Below, piece after piece: positions 16,602 through 24,380 of a DNA stretch of 64,000 bases; the first letter of the stretch is position 1; each line of letters opens with the position of its first letter. The position numbers and the translations under genes are program-made. The notes beneath the pieces were generated by a model that did not search any database, had not been told where the DNA came from, and saw nothing but the letters and a program-made list of their open reading frames with translations. The DNA is taken from positions 992,001-1,056,000 of the forward strand of contig OZ241919.1 of the NCBI GenBank assembly GCA_965203835.1, in the 5' to 3' direction. This stretch comes from CBDCFV01 sp965203835 (lineage in GTDB: Bacteria > Chloroflexota > Dehalococcoidia > Lucifugimonadales > UBA3495).

Positions 16602-16817
16602 ATGAAATACCTGTTCAACAATACGATCTGCGGTATTGTGCTCCTCGTTGTCTTCATTGGTCTGGGCGCCGGGATACTGGTCTGGCTCTCGCCTGTTTCG
16701 GAAGAGCAACTTACGCCAGCCCAGAAACATCTGGTCGACATAGCCGACCTGATGGTCAAGGGCGCCTTGGGCGGAGCAGCAGGTTTCATCATAGCGAAGG
16801 CTTTACCGAGCAGGTAG
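16602..16817 (+). CDS. small membrane protein
   Basis: 71 residues. A strong N-terminal membrane helix (about 9-30, ICGIVLLVVFIGLGAGILVWL) and a second weaker hydrophobic stretch (about 52-67) ending KALPSR. No recognised family. It lies between two PaREP1 genes on the same strand, 31 bases before the second; a functional link is not established. Confidence 0.5.
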   Translation: MKYLFNNTICGIVLLVVFIGLGAGILVWLSPVSEEQLTPAQKHLVDIADLMVKGALGGAAGFIIAKALPSR

Positions 16818-16848
16818 CTCGCCAGTACCGATAACAAGAGAGTAAACC

Positions 16849-17226
16849 ATGACGAACAACGACCAAGCAGGTAGCCACGCATCCCAAGCCCGCGAGTTTC
16901 TCGGCAAAGCCCAAGAATATTTGGATTCCGGAGACCTGCACCAAGCGTCGGAGAAGGGCTGGGGCGCGGCGGCGCACATGGCCAAAGCCGTTGCCCTGAC
17001 TCAAGGCTGGCCTTATGAGAGGCACAGCCATTTCCACCAAGTGATGAACCGAGCGAGAAATCTGACCGGCAACGACCGGCTCCGGCTGCTCCACGGCCGA
17101 GCCGAGGTATTGCACATCAACTTTTACGGGACTAAGGACGAGCTGGACCAATCCACTATCACGGAAGACCTGACCAGCATAGCCGAGATGCTGGACATAT
17201 TGGAGACGCTTACGGCATTGAGTTGA
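16849..17226 (+). CDS. PaREP1/HEPN-like family protein, copy 2
   Basis: 125 residues. Same architecture as the copy at 16085: AREFLGKAQEYLDSGDLHQ then ASEKGWGAAAHMAKAVA, a His-containing turn (ERHSHFHQVM) and HINFYGTKDELDQ near the end. The ASEKGWGAAA block is identical to copy 1, so the two arose by duplication. An aspartic-protease-like gene follows 37 bases downstream. Confidence 0.7.
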   Translation: MTNNDQAGSHASQAREFLGKAQEYLDSGDLHQASEKGWGAAAHMAKAVALTQGWPYERHSHFHQVMNRARNLTGNDRLRLLHGRAEVLHINFYGTKDELDQSTITEDLTSIAEMLDILETLTALS

Positions 17227-17263
17227 TATGGATATATTCCAAACACCAGGCGGGGGGTAAACG

Positions 17264-17623
17264 ATGGGACTGTTCAACGTTACCGTAGGCGTCGGTCATC
17301 CCGGCGGGGGTGATTTATCCGAAGTTTCGGCAATGGTGGATACCGGCGCAGCCCATTCCATGTTACCCGAGTCGTTGTTGACAGACATTGGCATTGAACC
17401 GGTCGAGCGGCGGACGTTCGAGCTTGCTGACGGCAACCAAGTTGAATATCCTATGGGTATCGTTCGCCTGTGTATTGACGACCGTCAATGGCATTGCCCA
17501 GTGATATTCGGGCCGAACGACCAATGTCTTGTGGGCGCGACCACGCTGGAAACCTTCAGTTTCATGGTAGACCCCGAAGGTGAACGGTTGGTCCCGAAGA
17601 TTTATCGGGCAAGACCCATTTAG
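17264..17623 (+). CDS. retroviral-type (clan AA) aspartic protease-like protein
   Basis: 119 residues. The catalytic motif AMVDTGAAHSMLP places Asp26-Thr27-Gly28 as in pepsin-like/retropepsin single-domain proteases, with the later hydrophobic-G motif seen as CLVGATTLETF. Such proteins act as homodimers. The protein lacks a signal peptide or membrane anchor. Substrate unknown. It is the last gene of a same-strand run with two PaREP1 genes and a membrane peptide. Confidence 0.75.
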   Translation: MGLFNVTVGVGHPGGGDLSEVSAMVDTGAAHSMLPESLLTDIGIEPVERRTFELADGNQVEYPMGIVRLCIDDRQWHCPVIFGPNDQCLVGATTLETFSFMVDPEGERLVPKIYRARPI

Positions 17624-17658
17624 TCACCGGTGCGGCAACACACTCGGTGCAAGGCTGC

Positions 17659-17907
17659 TCATGGCCCGATGGGCAATCTTCCTTCTTCGTACATGAATCC
17701 ATCCGCTATATCGGACGGGGCTTCGTCTTCCTGATTAGCGGGCTGGATTTTACCCACCTCTATCATACAATCAGCAAAAGTCCATGCCGTGATCGCGTAT
17801 GATCTGATTGATTGATCGGTCACGGTAACTGGCAAGACACCTCCCGACAGTATCCCGGTCAACGCATGGGCTGCGAAGAAATCCCTTCGTGTTATTTGAT
17901 CAGCCAT
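17659..17907 (-). CDS. hypothetical small protein
   Basis: 82 residues from ATG 17907 (MADQITRRDFFAAHAL). The start resembles small phage-borne proteins that begin with TRRDFFAAHALTG and contain a helix like AYAITAWTFADCMI. The C-terminal part is acidic. No known function. It overlaps nothing and follows the 82-residue coiled-coil membrane protein on the same strand. Confidence 0.5.
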   Translation of the reverse strand: MADQITRRDFFAAHALTGILSGGVLPVTVTDQSIRSYAITAWTFADCMIEVGKIQPANQEDEAPSDIADGFMYEEGRLPIGP

Positions 17908-17926
17908 ATCATCTCCGTACCATGCC

Positions 17927-18175
17927 CTACGCAATCAATCGTTGTACCAACGTGGCAACACCAACTGCAACACCCATCGCTACAATTGCGGTGCCCACCA
18001 CCCACTTAATCAAATCGGCCTTGAGTTCCTTAGTATCCGCTTTGGTCGCATAGTGCTGGCTGATTTCCGACCTAAGATCACCCAAAGCCGTTGCCAAGGA
18101 AGAAAGTTCCCTCTCCATAGAGGTGGACACCCTGTCGTTAAATCCAGGAGGATTGTAACCTTGACTGCTTGCCAT
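17927..18175 (-). CDS. small coiled-coil membrane-anchored protein
   Basis: 82 residues: a coiled-coil-prone segment (ERELSSLATALGDLRSEISQHYATKADTKELKADL, described here by its ends at about residues 21-55) and one C-terminal membrane helix (KWVVGTAIVAMGVAVGVATL). This layout resembles small DUF1640/CCDC90-like proteins. Function unknown. It is 19 bases upstream of the 17907 start, so probably one transcript. Confidence 0.55.
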   Translation of the reverse strand: MASSQGYNPPGFNDRVSTSMERELSSLATALGDLRSEISQHYATKADTKELKADLIKWVVGTAIVAMGVAVGVATLVQRLIA

Positions 18176-18277
18176 ATTTATGTCCTACGGGTACCTATAA
18201 TAGCCTTTGATGATCAGATATGGCAATCCACTAATGGTCAGAAATCCAGGTCCACACTTGACCGTGCCGCAGTCACG

Positions 18278-18340
18278 CTATACTACCAAAGTCGCGTCCT
18301 TGGGTCGGGCTTTGCCGCCGTGGACGGAGTGGCGATGGGA
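18278..18340 (-). pseudogene. fragment of a DNA methyltransferase-like C-terminus
   Basis: The minus strand encodes SVHGGKARPKDATLVV and stop. This is nearly the same as SVHGGKARPKGAELVV, which ends the larger fragment at 18675. It has no start codon of its own and abuts the DUF2283 gene. It is a remnant of a second copy. Confidence 0.65.
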
Positions 18341-18544
18341 CTAGCTCGATGCGGGGACCTGCTCGTAGGTGAAGGCGGGAATCGCCATGCGTTGGCTGGC
18401 GTGTTCGATGGTTATGGCGCACAGGCACCCGTTAGCGTCGAGGTCGAGAAGGGTGTTCTCGTCCAGGTCCCGCGTCTCGGAGACATCGGAAGGGCAAAGT
18501 TCGATGTAGAGAGTGTCGGTCTCAAGGAAGTGAGTAAGCTTCAT
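18341..18544 (-). CDS. DUF2283-like small protein
   Basis: 67 residues from ATG 18544. The pattern is DTLYIELCP, then RDLDENTLLDLDANGCLCAITIEHAS. This matches the D-x-LYI ... D-x-x-G-x-I-x-G-hydrophobic-E layout of DUF2283 proteins of unknown function. A longer frame from 18601 is possible. It lies between two methyltransferase remnants. Confidence 0.6.
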   Translation of the reverse strand: MKLTHFLETDTLYIELCPSDVSETRDLDENTLLDLDANGCLCAITIEHASQRMAIPAFTYEQVPASS

Positions 18545-18674
18545 GGTATATGAACGGTCGGGACGCTGACGCACACGCCAGAAGTAGTCCGTGAATTTCA
18601 ATGAGTTGGTTTCATCTCCAGACGCAATAAGCGCAGTCCCATTGTACCAGCAAGACGTATGGAATTAACCCCGG

Positions 18675-19477
18675 CTACACCACCAGCTCGGCGCCCTTGG
18701 GGCGGGCCTTGCCGCCGTGGACGGAGGGTTCGGCGCACCATTTGGCGGCTAGGCGGCGGACGCCTTCATAGACGGTTTGGTCGAAGCCCAGCAGGTCGCA
18801 GATTACGCGATGGTCCAGGAGGGCGCGGTTGGGGTCGGCGTCGGCGAGGTAGGCGGGCTTCAACTCCCGGTCTCGGAAGTCGTTGAATATATTCTCGGCG
18901 ATGGCGAGTTGGTCGTCGGTGAGGGCGCGGAAGTCCAGGACGGGGAGGGATTCGGCATTCCGAACCGTAAGATTTGCTTTGCTTGATTGCTGACGACTGG
19001 CCTGCCACCAGTAGGTCAACAATCCCAGTGTACCATTCCCCCACACCGCAAATGCGTAGTCGAAACGGGTGTCATGGAAAATTACATTGGGCCATATCCG
19101 ACCGCCCATCGTGTTCTGTTCCGTAATAGCAACTGCCAAGGCTTGAGATCCGAAAGTGAAATCTCGATTTATGTGGGATCGGCTGGCGTTGGACCAAACA
19201 CTTGCAGCTTTCTGCTCCATCCCTTGTCGGACGAGTAACTGCGAATCCGGGGCGCACACTATTCGAGTTTCATCCTCGGCCTTATGATTACACAGAGCAG
19301 GATAGGTTGCATTAGGATTTGGCGCTACTCTGGCGTGGTTACGAGGATGTCGGCGTGGCGTCCGGGATAGGCGGGGAAGGTCTGTGTGTTCTCGGAGCGG
19401 ACGAGGCTGCCGGGCATCATGGCGCGGAGGAGGTCGCCGAGGGCGTTATTGGCGTTGGGTTCGGTCTGGTTGGGCAT
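18675..19477 (-). pseudogene. decayed DNA methyltransferase-like gene (N- and C-terminal pieces)
   Basis: Two pieces of one gene type. The N-terminal piece, 19325-19477, encodes 50 aa beginning MPNQTEPNANNALGDLLRAM and including FPAYPGRHADILVTTPE, then stops. The C-terminal piece, 18675 to about 19320, is in another frame and includes SRSHINRDFTFGSQALAVAI, GGRIWPNVIF and a final SVHGGKARPKGAELVV. The central SAM-binding and catalytic motifs are missing. Together these look like the ends of a large restriction-modification-type methylase after an internal deletion. Family assignment is moderate, loss of function is clear. Confidence 0.6.
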
Positions 19478-19618
19478 GGGAGACGCCTCTGCTGGGGCGG
19501 GCGGGACGCCCGCGCTCCCGGGTTGGTCCTTATAGCGGGCGGGACGCTTGCACTTCAGGGGAGTATAGCAGAGGGGTGGGGGAGTTTTCGCGAGGGCGGC
19601 GTCAGTGGGGTGGCTGTG

Positions 19619-19730
19619 GATTCCCGCCTTCGCGGGAATGACGGTTGAGTGCCGGGGGAACGACGGTGTTGGAGCCGCGGGAATGACGGTTGAGTGCCGG
19701 GGGGTGATGTTCCTTCGCGGGCGGGCATGG
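19619..19730. repeat. dispersed palindromic repeat, one full and two diverged copies
   Basis: A full unit at 19619-19643 (GGATTCCCGCCTTCGCGGGA) is followed by ACGGTTGAGTGCCGGGGG and two degenerate units. A different GC-rich repeat (GCGGGACGCCCGCGCTCCCG) lies at about 19500-19555. The stretch 19478-19752 has no gene. Confidence 0.8.
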
Positions 19731-19752
19731 AGTTCTTATGTGAAGGACCTGA

Positions 19753-20073
19753 CTACAACTCCAGAGCTTTAGCCAGTTTTTCCAAGGTCGAGTCAACGTC
19801 GATGGCTGAACGGCGGGCCAACACATAGAGACGCGCCAATTGTTCTTCCTCATCACGACTCATATCCTGATAGCGGAGGGATTCAACTATCTCACCCGAT
19901 TCGTCCAGTATGTCGAGACGGTAACCTTCCACTGCCAGAATCTCCTGAATCCTGATGGAGATTACATCGACAGAGGTGACGAATCTATTGGATTCAATGC
20001 TCCGCCGCCATTTCAGTCTGCCTTCCTCCGTTCGGCGAACTAACCCTTCCAAGATTTGCCCCATCTCAATCAT
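19753..20073 (-). CDS. hypothetical protein
   Basis: 106 residues, acidic and helical, with SVDVISIRIQEILAVEGYRLDILDESGEIVESL in the middle (a likely beta-hairpin after a helix; given by its limits at about residues 34-66). It ends in a helix SAIDVDSTLEKLAKALEL. I recognise no family. It is flanked by repeats on one side and a PaREP1 gene on the other. Confidence 0.5.
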   Translation of the reverse strand: MIEMGQILEGLVRRTEEGRLKWRRSIESNRFVTSVDVISIRIQEILAVEGYRLDILDESGEIVESLRYQDMSRDEEEQLARLYVLARRSAIDVDSTLEKLAKALEL

Positions 20074-20258
20074 CTGGTCTCTCCTTCGGTGCGATTATAT
20101 CCCTTTACCAGGACGTTAGCGATGTGGCGTAGGCCAGGCTACGGAGTCTGAGACCGTCGGGCATGATAGTACAGAGGGAGACGGAGTTATACAATGCATG
20201 CGTAACGGGCATGGCCCGGGCAGGCTGAGTCATCGGGGGCCACTTAAGGAAGGCAACC

Positions 20259-20645
20259 ATGCAACAGATGCAGACATACCATGAAAGGAGCCGGCACTAT
20301 TTAAGCCAGGCCTTGGAAGAATTCCGCCAGGGAGACTTGTTGCAGGCTTCGGAGAAGGGTTCGGGCGCGGCGGCCCAAATAATCCAGGCTTTGGCTGATG
20401 AACGGGGAATCAACCACAGGCATCATTCCTCGTTGCAAGTAGTGGTGGACACAATAATGCAGGAAACCGGGGACACTGATTTCAACGTGTTGTTTGAGAG
20501 CGCGAATGGCCTGCACCGCAATTTTTACGAAGGCAGGATGGCCCGGGCAACCGTGGAACTACACCTGCAACGGGTTGCGCAGTTCGTAGATAAAGTAGAG
20601 GAGTTGCTGAATGGTGGATTCCCGCCCCCGCCTTCGCGGGGGTGA
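20259..20645 (+). CDS. PaREP1/HEPN-like family protein, copy 3, with repeat-derived C-terminus
   Basis: 128 residues. Same layout as the other copies: YHERSRHYLSQALEEFRQGDL, QASEKGSGAAAQIIQALA, a His-rich turn (NHRHHSSLQ) and NGLHRNFYEGRM. The last residues (GGFPPPPSRG) and the stop codon come from a palindromic repeat inserted at the 3' end, so the natural C-terminus was probably lost or replaced. AAGGAAGG is upstream of the ATG. Confidence 0.7.
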   Translation: MQQMQTYHERSRHYLSQALEEFRQGDLLQASEKGSGAAAQIIQALADERGINHRHHSSLQVVVDTIMQETGDTDFNVLFESANGLHRNFYEGRMARATVELHLQRVAQFVDKVEELLNGGFPPPPSRG

Positions 20646-20686
20646 CGTTCCCCCGTCTCCACGGGGGCAGGCTCTTCGCGGGAATT
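20616..20686. repeat. composite palindromic repeat overlapping a gene end
   Basis: GGATTCCCGCCCCCGCCTTC, CGGGGGTGACG, then CCCGTCTCCACGGGGGCAGG and CTCTTCGCGGGAATT. It combines the three sub-units seen separately elsewhere. The first 30 bases are translated as the end of the PaREP1 gene. Confidence 0.85.
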
Positions 20687-20843
20687 GCGCATGGCCCCTT
20701 GGGGCCACGTATGAACATGAAAATGGCCTATTTTCATGGCAATGACGGTAAGGGCACGGGAGTTATGGTAAGGGCGCGGGAACGACGTTGGGGGTGGAGG
20801 AACCAGAGTTGGGGGCGCAGGAGTTATAGAGGGGGTGGAGGAA

Positions 20844-21179
20844 TCAGCGGCGGTTTTTGGCGCGGCGGACGCGGAAGTTTGCGCCCTCTTTCTGTTTTTT
20901 GGCCCAACGGAGGTAGGCGGCCATTTCGGGGTTGGCTCGGATGGCTTGGATGGAGCCCAGTTCCTTGGCCAGTACGTTGACGGAGAAGAGGGCGTGAAGC
21001 TGGCGGTGGCAGGTGGGGCAGAGCTTGGCGGTGGGGCCGAATTTGCCTCCGGCGGCGCGGGGGACAAGGTGGTGGACGGTGTAGTGGCCGACTTCCCTCT
21101 CGCACAGTTCACAGCGCACCTCCTCTCCGGGAGCGGCGCGGCGGCGTTCTCCATCCTTGACGGGGGTGCGGGCTTTCAA
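20844..21179 (-). CDS. HNH endonuclease
   Basis: 111 residues. Zinc-stabilised HNH fold with C23-x-x-C26 (VRCELCER), the catalytic His36-His37 in YTVHHLVPRA, then C54-x-x-C57-H58 and His62 (LCPTCHRQLHALF). The C-terminus is basic. Probably a DNA nuclease of a mobile element or phage; it could equally be a free homing-type enzyme. It sits between two composite repeats in the accessory zone. Confidence 0.85.
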   Translation of the reverse strand: MKARTPVKDGERRRAAPGEEVRCELCEREVGHYTVHHLVPRAAGGKFGPTAKLCPTCHRQLHALFSVNVLAKELGSIQAIRANPEMAAYLRWAKKQKEGANFRVRRAKNRR

Positions 21180-21206
21180 CTTACGCAGGTTTCCATTGGA
21201 AGGTTA

Positions 21207-21276
21207 TGGATTCCCGCCCCCGTCTCCACGAGGGCAGGCTCTTCGCGGGAATGACGGGTTGAGGGCGGGAATGACG
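21207..21276. repeat. composite palindromic repeat
   Basis: GGATTCCCGCCCCCGTCTCC, then ACGAGGGCAGGCTCTTCGCG and GGAATGACGG, with an extra GGCGGGAATGACGG copy. Same modular order as at 20616. It occupies the gap between the HNH gene and the hypothetical gene at 21320. Confidence 0.85.
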
Positions 21277-21319
21277 GGGTATGGCCTGTGTGCGAACGGC
21301 GGGACATGTCAACAGACCC

Positions 21320-21793
21320 CTAGTCTTCCTGGATGAACCGCCAACTGGGGAGGTCTACTTTCCATTCGCCCTCTTCGAGGAGCATGGGGATTATCAGGCC
21401 GGACATCAGGCGGCGTTGGGACACTTGGCTTTCGTCCTCGGTGACGCCGAAGGGGAGGAAGGCAAAGGCGTGGTTGTCGTCCATGTAGGTGGTGGGGGCA
21501 ACGCCCAGATCGGTCAGGTCCTCCAAGGGCCAGAGCCTCAGCACGGTGGTGCGGAAGTCTTCCATCATGGAGGCGCGGCGGGGGTGGTCCTTGTCGTGGG
21601 CGGCGCGGTAGGCTTCCTGCATGTCGATGTTGTTGCGGGTGGCCCACACACCGGTGCGCATACCGCGGGTCTCCTTGGACAGCAAGGACCAAGCCAAGTC
21701 CATGTGGTGGTCACGGACAGACTCGGCGAATACCCCGGCCAGGTTGCCGCACTGGTCCGGATGCCTACTTCTTTTTTCACCCGGTATTTTCAT
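21320..21793 (-). CDS. hypothetical protein, possibly SnoaL/NTF2-like
   Basis: 157 residues. The middle has FAESVRDHHMDLAWSLLSKETRG, typical of NTF2/SnoaL-like domains (a helix followed by cone-shaped sheet), and the end is GEWKVDLPSWRF, the usual final strand of such folds. No catalytic motif is evident. It follows the gamma-glutamyltransferase gene on the same strand with a gap of 10 bases reading in the minus direction, hence probably one operon. Confidence 0.5.
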   Translation of the reverse strand: MKIPGEKRSRHPDQCGNLAGVFAESVRDHHMDLAWSLLSKETRGMRTGVWATRNNIDMQEAYRAAHDKDHPRRASMMEDFRTTVLRLWPLEDLTDLGVAPTTYMDDNHAFAFLPFGVTEDESQVSQRRLMSGLIIPMLLEEGEWKVDLPSWRFIQED

Positions 21794-21803
21794 TAGATAC
21801 TCC

Positions 21804-23543
21804 CTACCAACCTACCGAATAGCCGTCGCGCCTGGGATCGGAAGCGCCGTGGAGGCCACCGTTATCGGGGTCCACCCAAATCATCACCTCGCTGCCCGAG
21901 GCCTCCCAAGGGCCCATGACGTTGAGGGTATGGCCGCGCTTCTCCAATTGGGCCCGCGTCTCCGTAGGGAACCGGCTTTCCATGTGGAGTTCATTGGGAG
22001 AAGTGTGGGGGAACGTGGACTCGGTGGGGCTGTGGGTGTTCCGCCAGCGGGGGGCTTCCACCGCCTCGGCAACGGTCATGCCAAAGTCGAGCACGTGGGT
22101 GATGACCTGCATGTTGGTCTGGACCTGAGTATCGGCGCCGGGAGTGCCGCAGACCATCGCCAACCGGCCCGGAGCCGCACCATCGGACGCTCCGTTGGCC
22201 GAGCCGGAGTTTGACGGGCGGAAGACCATGACGGGGTTCATGGTGTGGCGCACCCGTTGGCCCGGCTTGAGGCAGTCAACGTGGTCTTCTTCGAGGTGCC
22301 AGTAGGTCATGCGGTTGTTGAGCAGGATGCCGGTGTCACCGGCGATGAGGCTGGAGCCCCAAGCGCTCTGGATGCTCTGCAAGTGGCAGACGGCGTTGCC
22401 CCAGCGGTCGACGACGGCAAAGCAGGTGGTGTCCTCCTCGGCTCCGCCCACTCCGGTGGTGGCAAGGGTCCCACGGCGTTTACCGGTCACTCCTTGATGC
22501 CGCCACGGGTCACCGGCGGCAACTTCGGCTGCGGCCCTCTCAGGGTCTATCAGCTTGGCCCGTTCCTTGGCGTAGTTCTTGGAGAGGAGGCCGGCGACAG
22601 GAATGTCGAGGTACTCGGGGTCGGCGACGTAGGCTTCACGGTCGGCGAAGGCCAGCTTCTTGGCCTCGACCATCAGGTGGATTGCTTCCGGGGAGTTGCA
22701 GCCCATGGACCTAAGGTCGAACTCCTCAAGCATGTTCAGTTCCTGGAGCAGGATGTGGCCGCTGGAATTCGGCGGGGCTTCATAGACGGTGTATCCATGG
22801 TAGGTGGTGGAGATGGGCTGCTGCCAGCGGCAATGGGAGTCGGCCAGGTCCTTCATGGTGAGCAGGCCGCCCTGCTCCTCGCTGAACTTGACGATGGCGC
22901 GGGCGATTTGGCCTTGGTAGAAGGCATCCCTGCCGCCGTCGGCAATGGCTTGGAAGGTGCGGGCCAGGTCTTGCTGGCGCAGAATTTCTCCGGGGCGGAG
23001 CGGACGGCCGTCCTTGGTGAACACGGCCTTTGACGTGGGGAAGCTGCACAACAAGGGATCGGCGGCTATGGCTTGAGACAGAACGTGGCTGGTGGGGAAG
23101 CCGTTGGCGGCCAGGTCGATGGCGGGTGCCATAACCTCGGCCAAGGACAACGAGCCGTGCTTGGCGTGGCTGCACAGCCAGCTATCGAGCAAGCCGGGAA
23201 CGGACACGCTGAGTATGCCCTTCATGGGGATGCCGCCGGGCAGGTACCGCTCCCTGGTTGCGGCGTAAGGGGCTGCGCCGGTGCCGTTGCAGATGTCGAT
23301 GCGGTCGGCATCTTTCCAGTAGACCATGACGAAGCCGTCGCCGCCGATACCGGACATGAGCGGCTCGACCACGTTCAGCGCGGCGGCGGTGGCAAGGGCG
23401 GCGTCGACGGCGTTGCCGCCTTTCTGCAACATGCTTATACCAGCTTGGGAGGCCAGGGGATGGCCGGAGGAGACCATGCCGTTGAGTCCCATGACGACGG
23501 GCCGGTGAGACTGGTAGTTGACGCCGTGGGGTGTGGACGGCAT
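21804..23543 (-). CDS. gamma-glutamyltransferase family protein
   Basis: 579 residues from ATG 23543, six bases after AGGAGG. Ntn-hydrolase family that self-cleaves before the nucleophilic Thr. The cleavage site is EEDTTCFAVVDRWGN, with Thr372 as likely nucleophile. Other family marks are NAVDAALATAAALNVVEP near the start, SGIGGDGFVMV, and near the end MVCGTPGADTQVQTN. No signal peptide is seen, unlike periplasmic glutathione-degrading enzymes, so it may act inside the cell on another gamma-glutamyl or amide substrate. The usual His after TT is Cys here. Confidence 0.9.
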   Translation of the reverse strand: MPSTPHGVNYQSHRPVVMGLNGMVSSGHPLASQAGISMLQKGGNAVDAALATAAALNVVEPLMSGIGGDGFVMVYWKDADRIDICNGTGAAPYAATRERYLPGGIPMKGILSVSVPGLLDSWLCSHAKHGSLSLAEVMAPAIDLAANGFPTSHVLSQAIAADPLLCSFPTSKAVFTKDGRPLRPGEILRQQDLARTFQAIADGGRDAFYQGQIARAIVKFSEEQGGLLTMKDLADSHCRWQQPISTTYHGYTVYEAPPNSSGHILLQELNMLEEFDLRSMGCNSPEAIHLMVEAKKLAFADREAYVADPEYLDIPVAGLLSKNYAKERAKLIDPERAAAEVAAGDPWRHQGVTGKRRGTLATTGVGGAEEDTTCFAVVDRWGNAVCHLQSIQSAWGSSLIAGDTGILLNNRMTYWHLEEDHVDCLKPGQRVRHTMNPVMVFRPSNSGSANGASDGAAPGRLAMVCGTPGADTQVQTNMQVITHVLDFGMTVAEAVEAPRWRNTHSPTESTFPHTSPNELHMESRFPTETRAQLEKRGHTLNVMGPWEASGSEVMIWVDPDNGGLHGASDPRRDGYSVGW

Positions 23544-23622
23544 GGAGGGCCTCCTGTAAACGTTATTGGGGGACGAGTTGGGCTTGATTATGTCGGGGGA
23601 TGCGAGGGGCGTCAAGGCGGCA

Positions 23623-23715
23623 GGGCAACCACAAGGGTTGCCCCTACGTAGGGCTTCATCAGAAACGTCCTGTCCAGCATCGTCGGTGGTGGATTCCCGC
23701 CTTCGCGGGAATGAC
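23623..23715. repeat. two palindromic repeats upstream of the gamma-glutamyltransferase gene
   Basis: GGGCAACC-acaa-GGGTTGCCC at 23623-23643 is a separate small palindrome. The common GGATTCCCGCCTTCGCGGGA unit is at 23691-23715. Together they fill the gap between this gene and the IscA-like gene. Confidence 0.75.
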
Positions 23716-23782
23716 GAACAGAACGAAAAGAGGGCCGCATAGTAGCGACCCTCCACAGTAATCCGAGGTTAAAATGGGTGTA

Positions 23783-24160
23783 TCAGTGGCCGCCGCAACC
23801 GCAGCCACCGCCTCCGCAACCACATCCACCACCGCCGCAACCACAACCGCCGCCTCCGCAACCACCGCCACCGGCGAACATGGGGTTGTTGATCACGAAC
23901 CCGACTCTGCCGCCGAAGTTCTCGACGAAGTCGATGGTGGCTTCTTCCAAGAACGGGGCACTGTCGGAGTCCATCAAGAAGTTGACGCCGTCAAGGCTCA
24001 GCACCGTGTCGTCGGGTTGGGTCTCTTTTTCCATGGTCAACATGTACTGAACGCCGCCGGTCTCGGCCGGCATGGCGATGACGCGAAGGGAGCTGTCGCT
24101 TTCCCCCTGCTCTTCCATGACTTCTCGAAGCCGTTCGATTGCCAGTTCGGTGACTTGCAT
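23783..24160 (-). CDS. IscA/HesB-like protein with Cys-Gly-rich C-terminal tail
   Basis: 125 residues. The A-type Fe-S carrier fold is visible: ELAIERLREVMEEQG, then LRVIAMPAETGGVQYMLTM, DGVNFLMDSDSAPFLEEATIDFVEN and GGRVGFVINNPMF. The first conserved Cys of IscA (in a GGCSG motif) is absent; the equivalent is AETGG. The canonical C-terminal CGCG is expanded into a tail of about 28 residues, four GGGGC units with ten Cys in all when the CGCG doublets are counted and a final His. It may bind a metal or cluster only through the tail. Function in Fe-S assembly is therefore uncertain. Confidence 0.75.
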   Translation of the reverse strand: MQVTELAIERLREVMEEQGESDSSLRVIAMPAETGGVQYMLTMEKETQPDDTVLSLDGVNFLMDSDSAPFLEEATIDFVENFGGRVGFVINNPMFAGGGGCGGGGCGCGGGGCGCGGGGCGCGGH

Positions 24161-24380
24161 TAGCTTAACGCTCCTTAGGGATCATCCGAGTGAGAATACG
24201 ATTGCCCGGTCAGTCTGGTTAGGCTATCACACGGCTAATTCACAGTCAACGGCGGGTGAACCTGGTTCAGCGCATTTGGCTTTCCCGCAATGAAGGAATA
24301 TTTACATGAGGAGCACCGCCAAGTTAACATGCGATTGATGTAAACGCGGCACCCTGAAAGGCTCTTGCGGGAGGCGTCAG

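Noticed and set aside
23774..24163. Plus-strand open frames opposite the IscA-like gene
   Set aside because: They are antisense to the IscA-like gene and consist of Pro/Gln or Thr/Ala runs from the Gly/Cys repeats.
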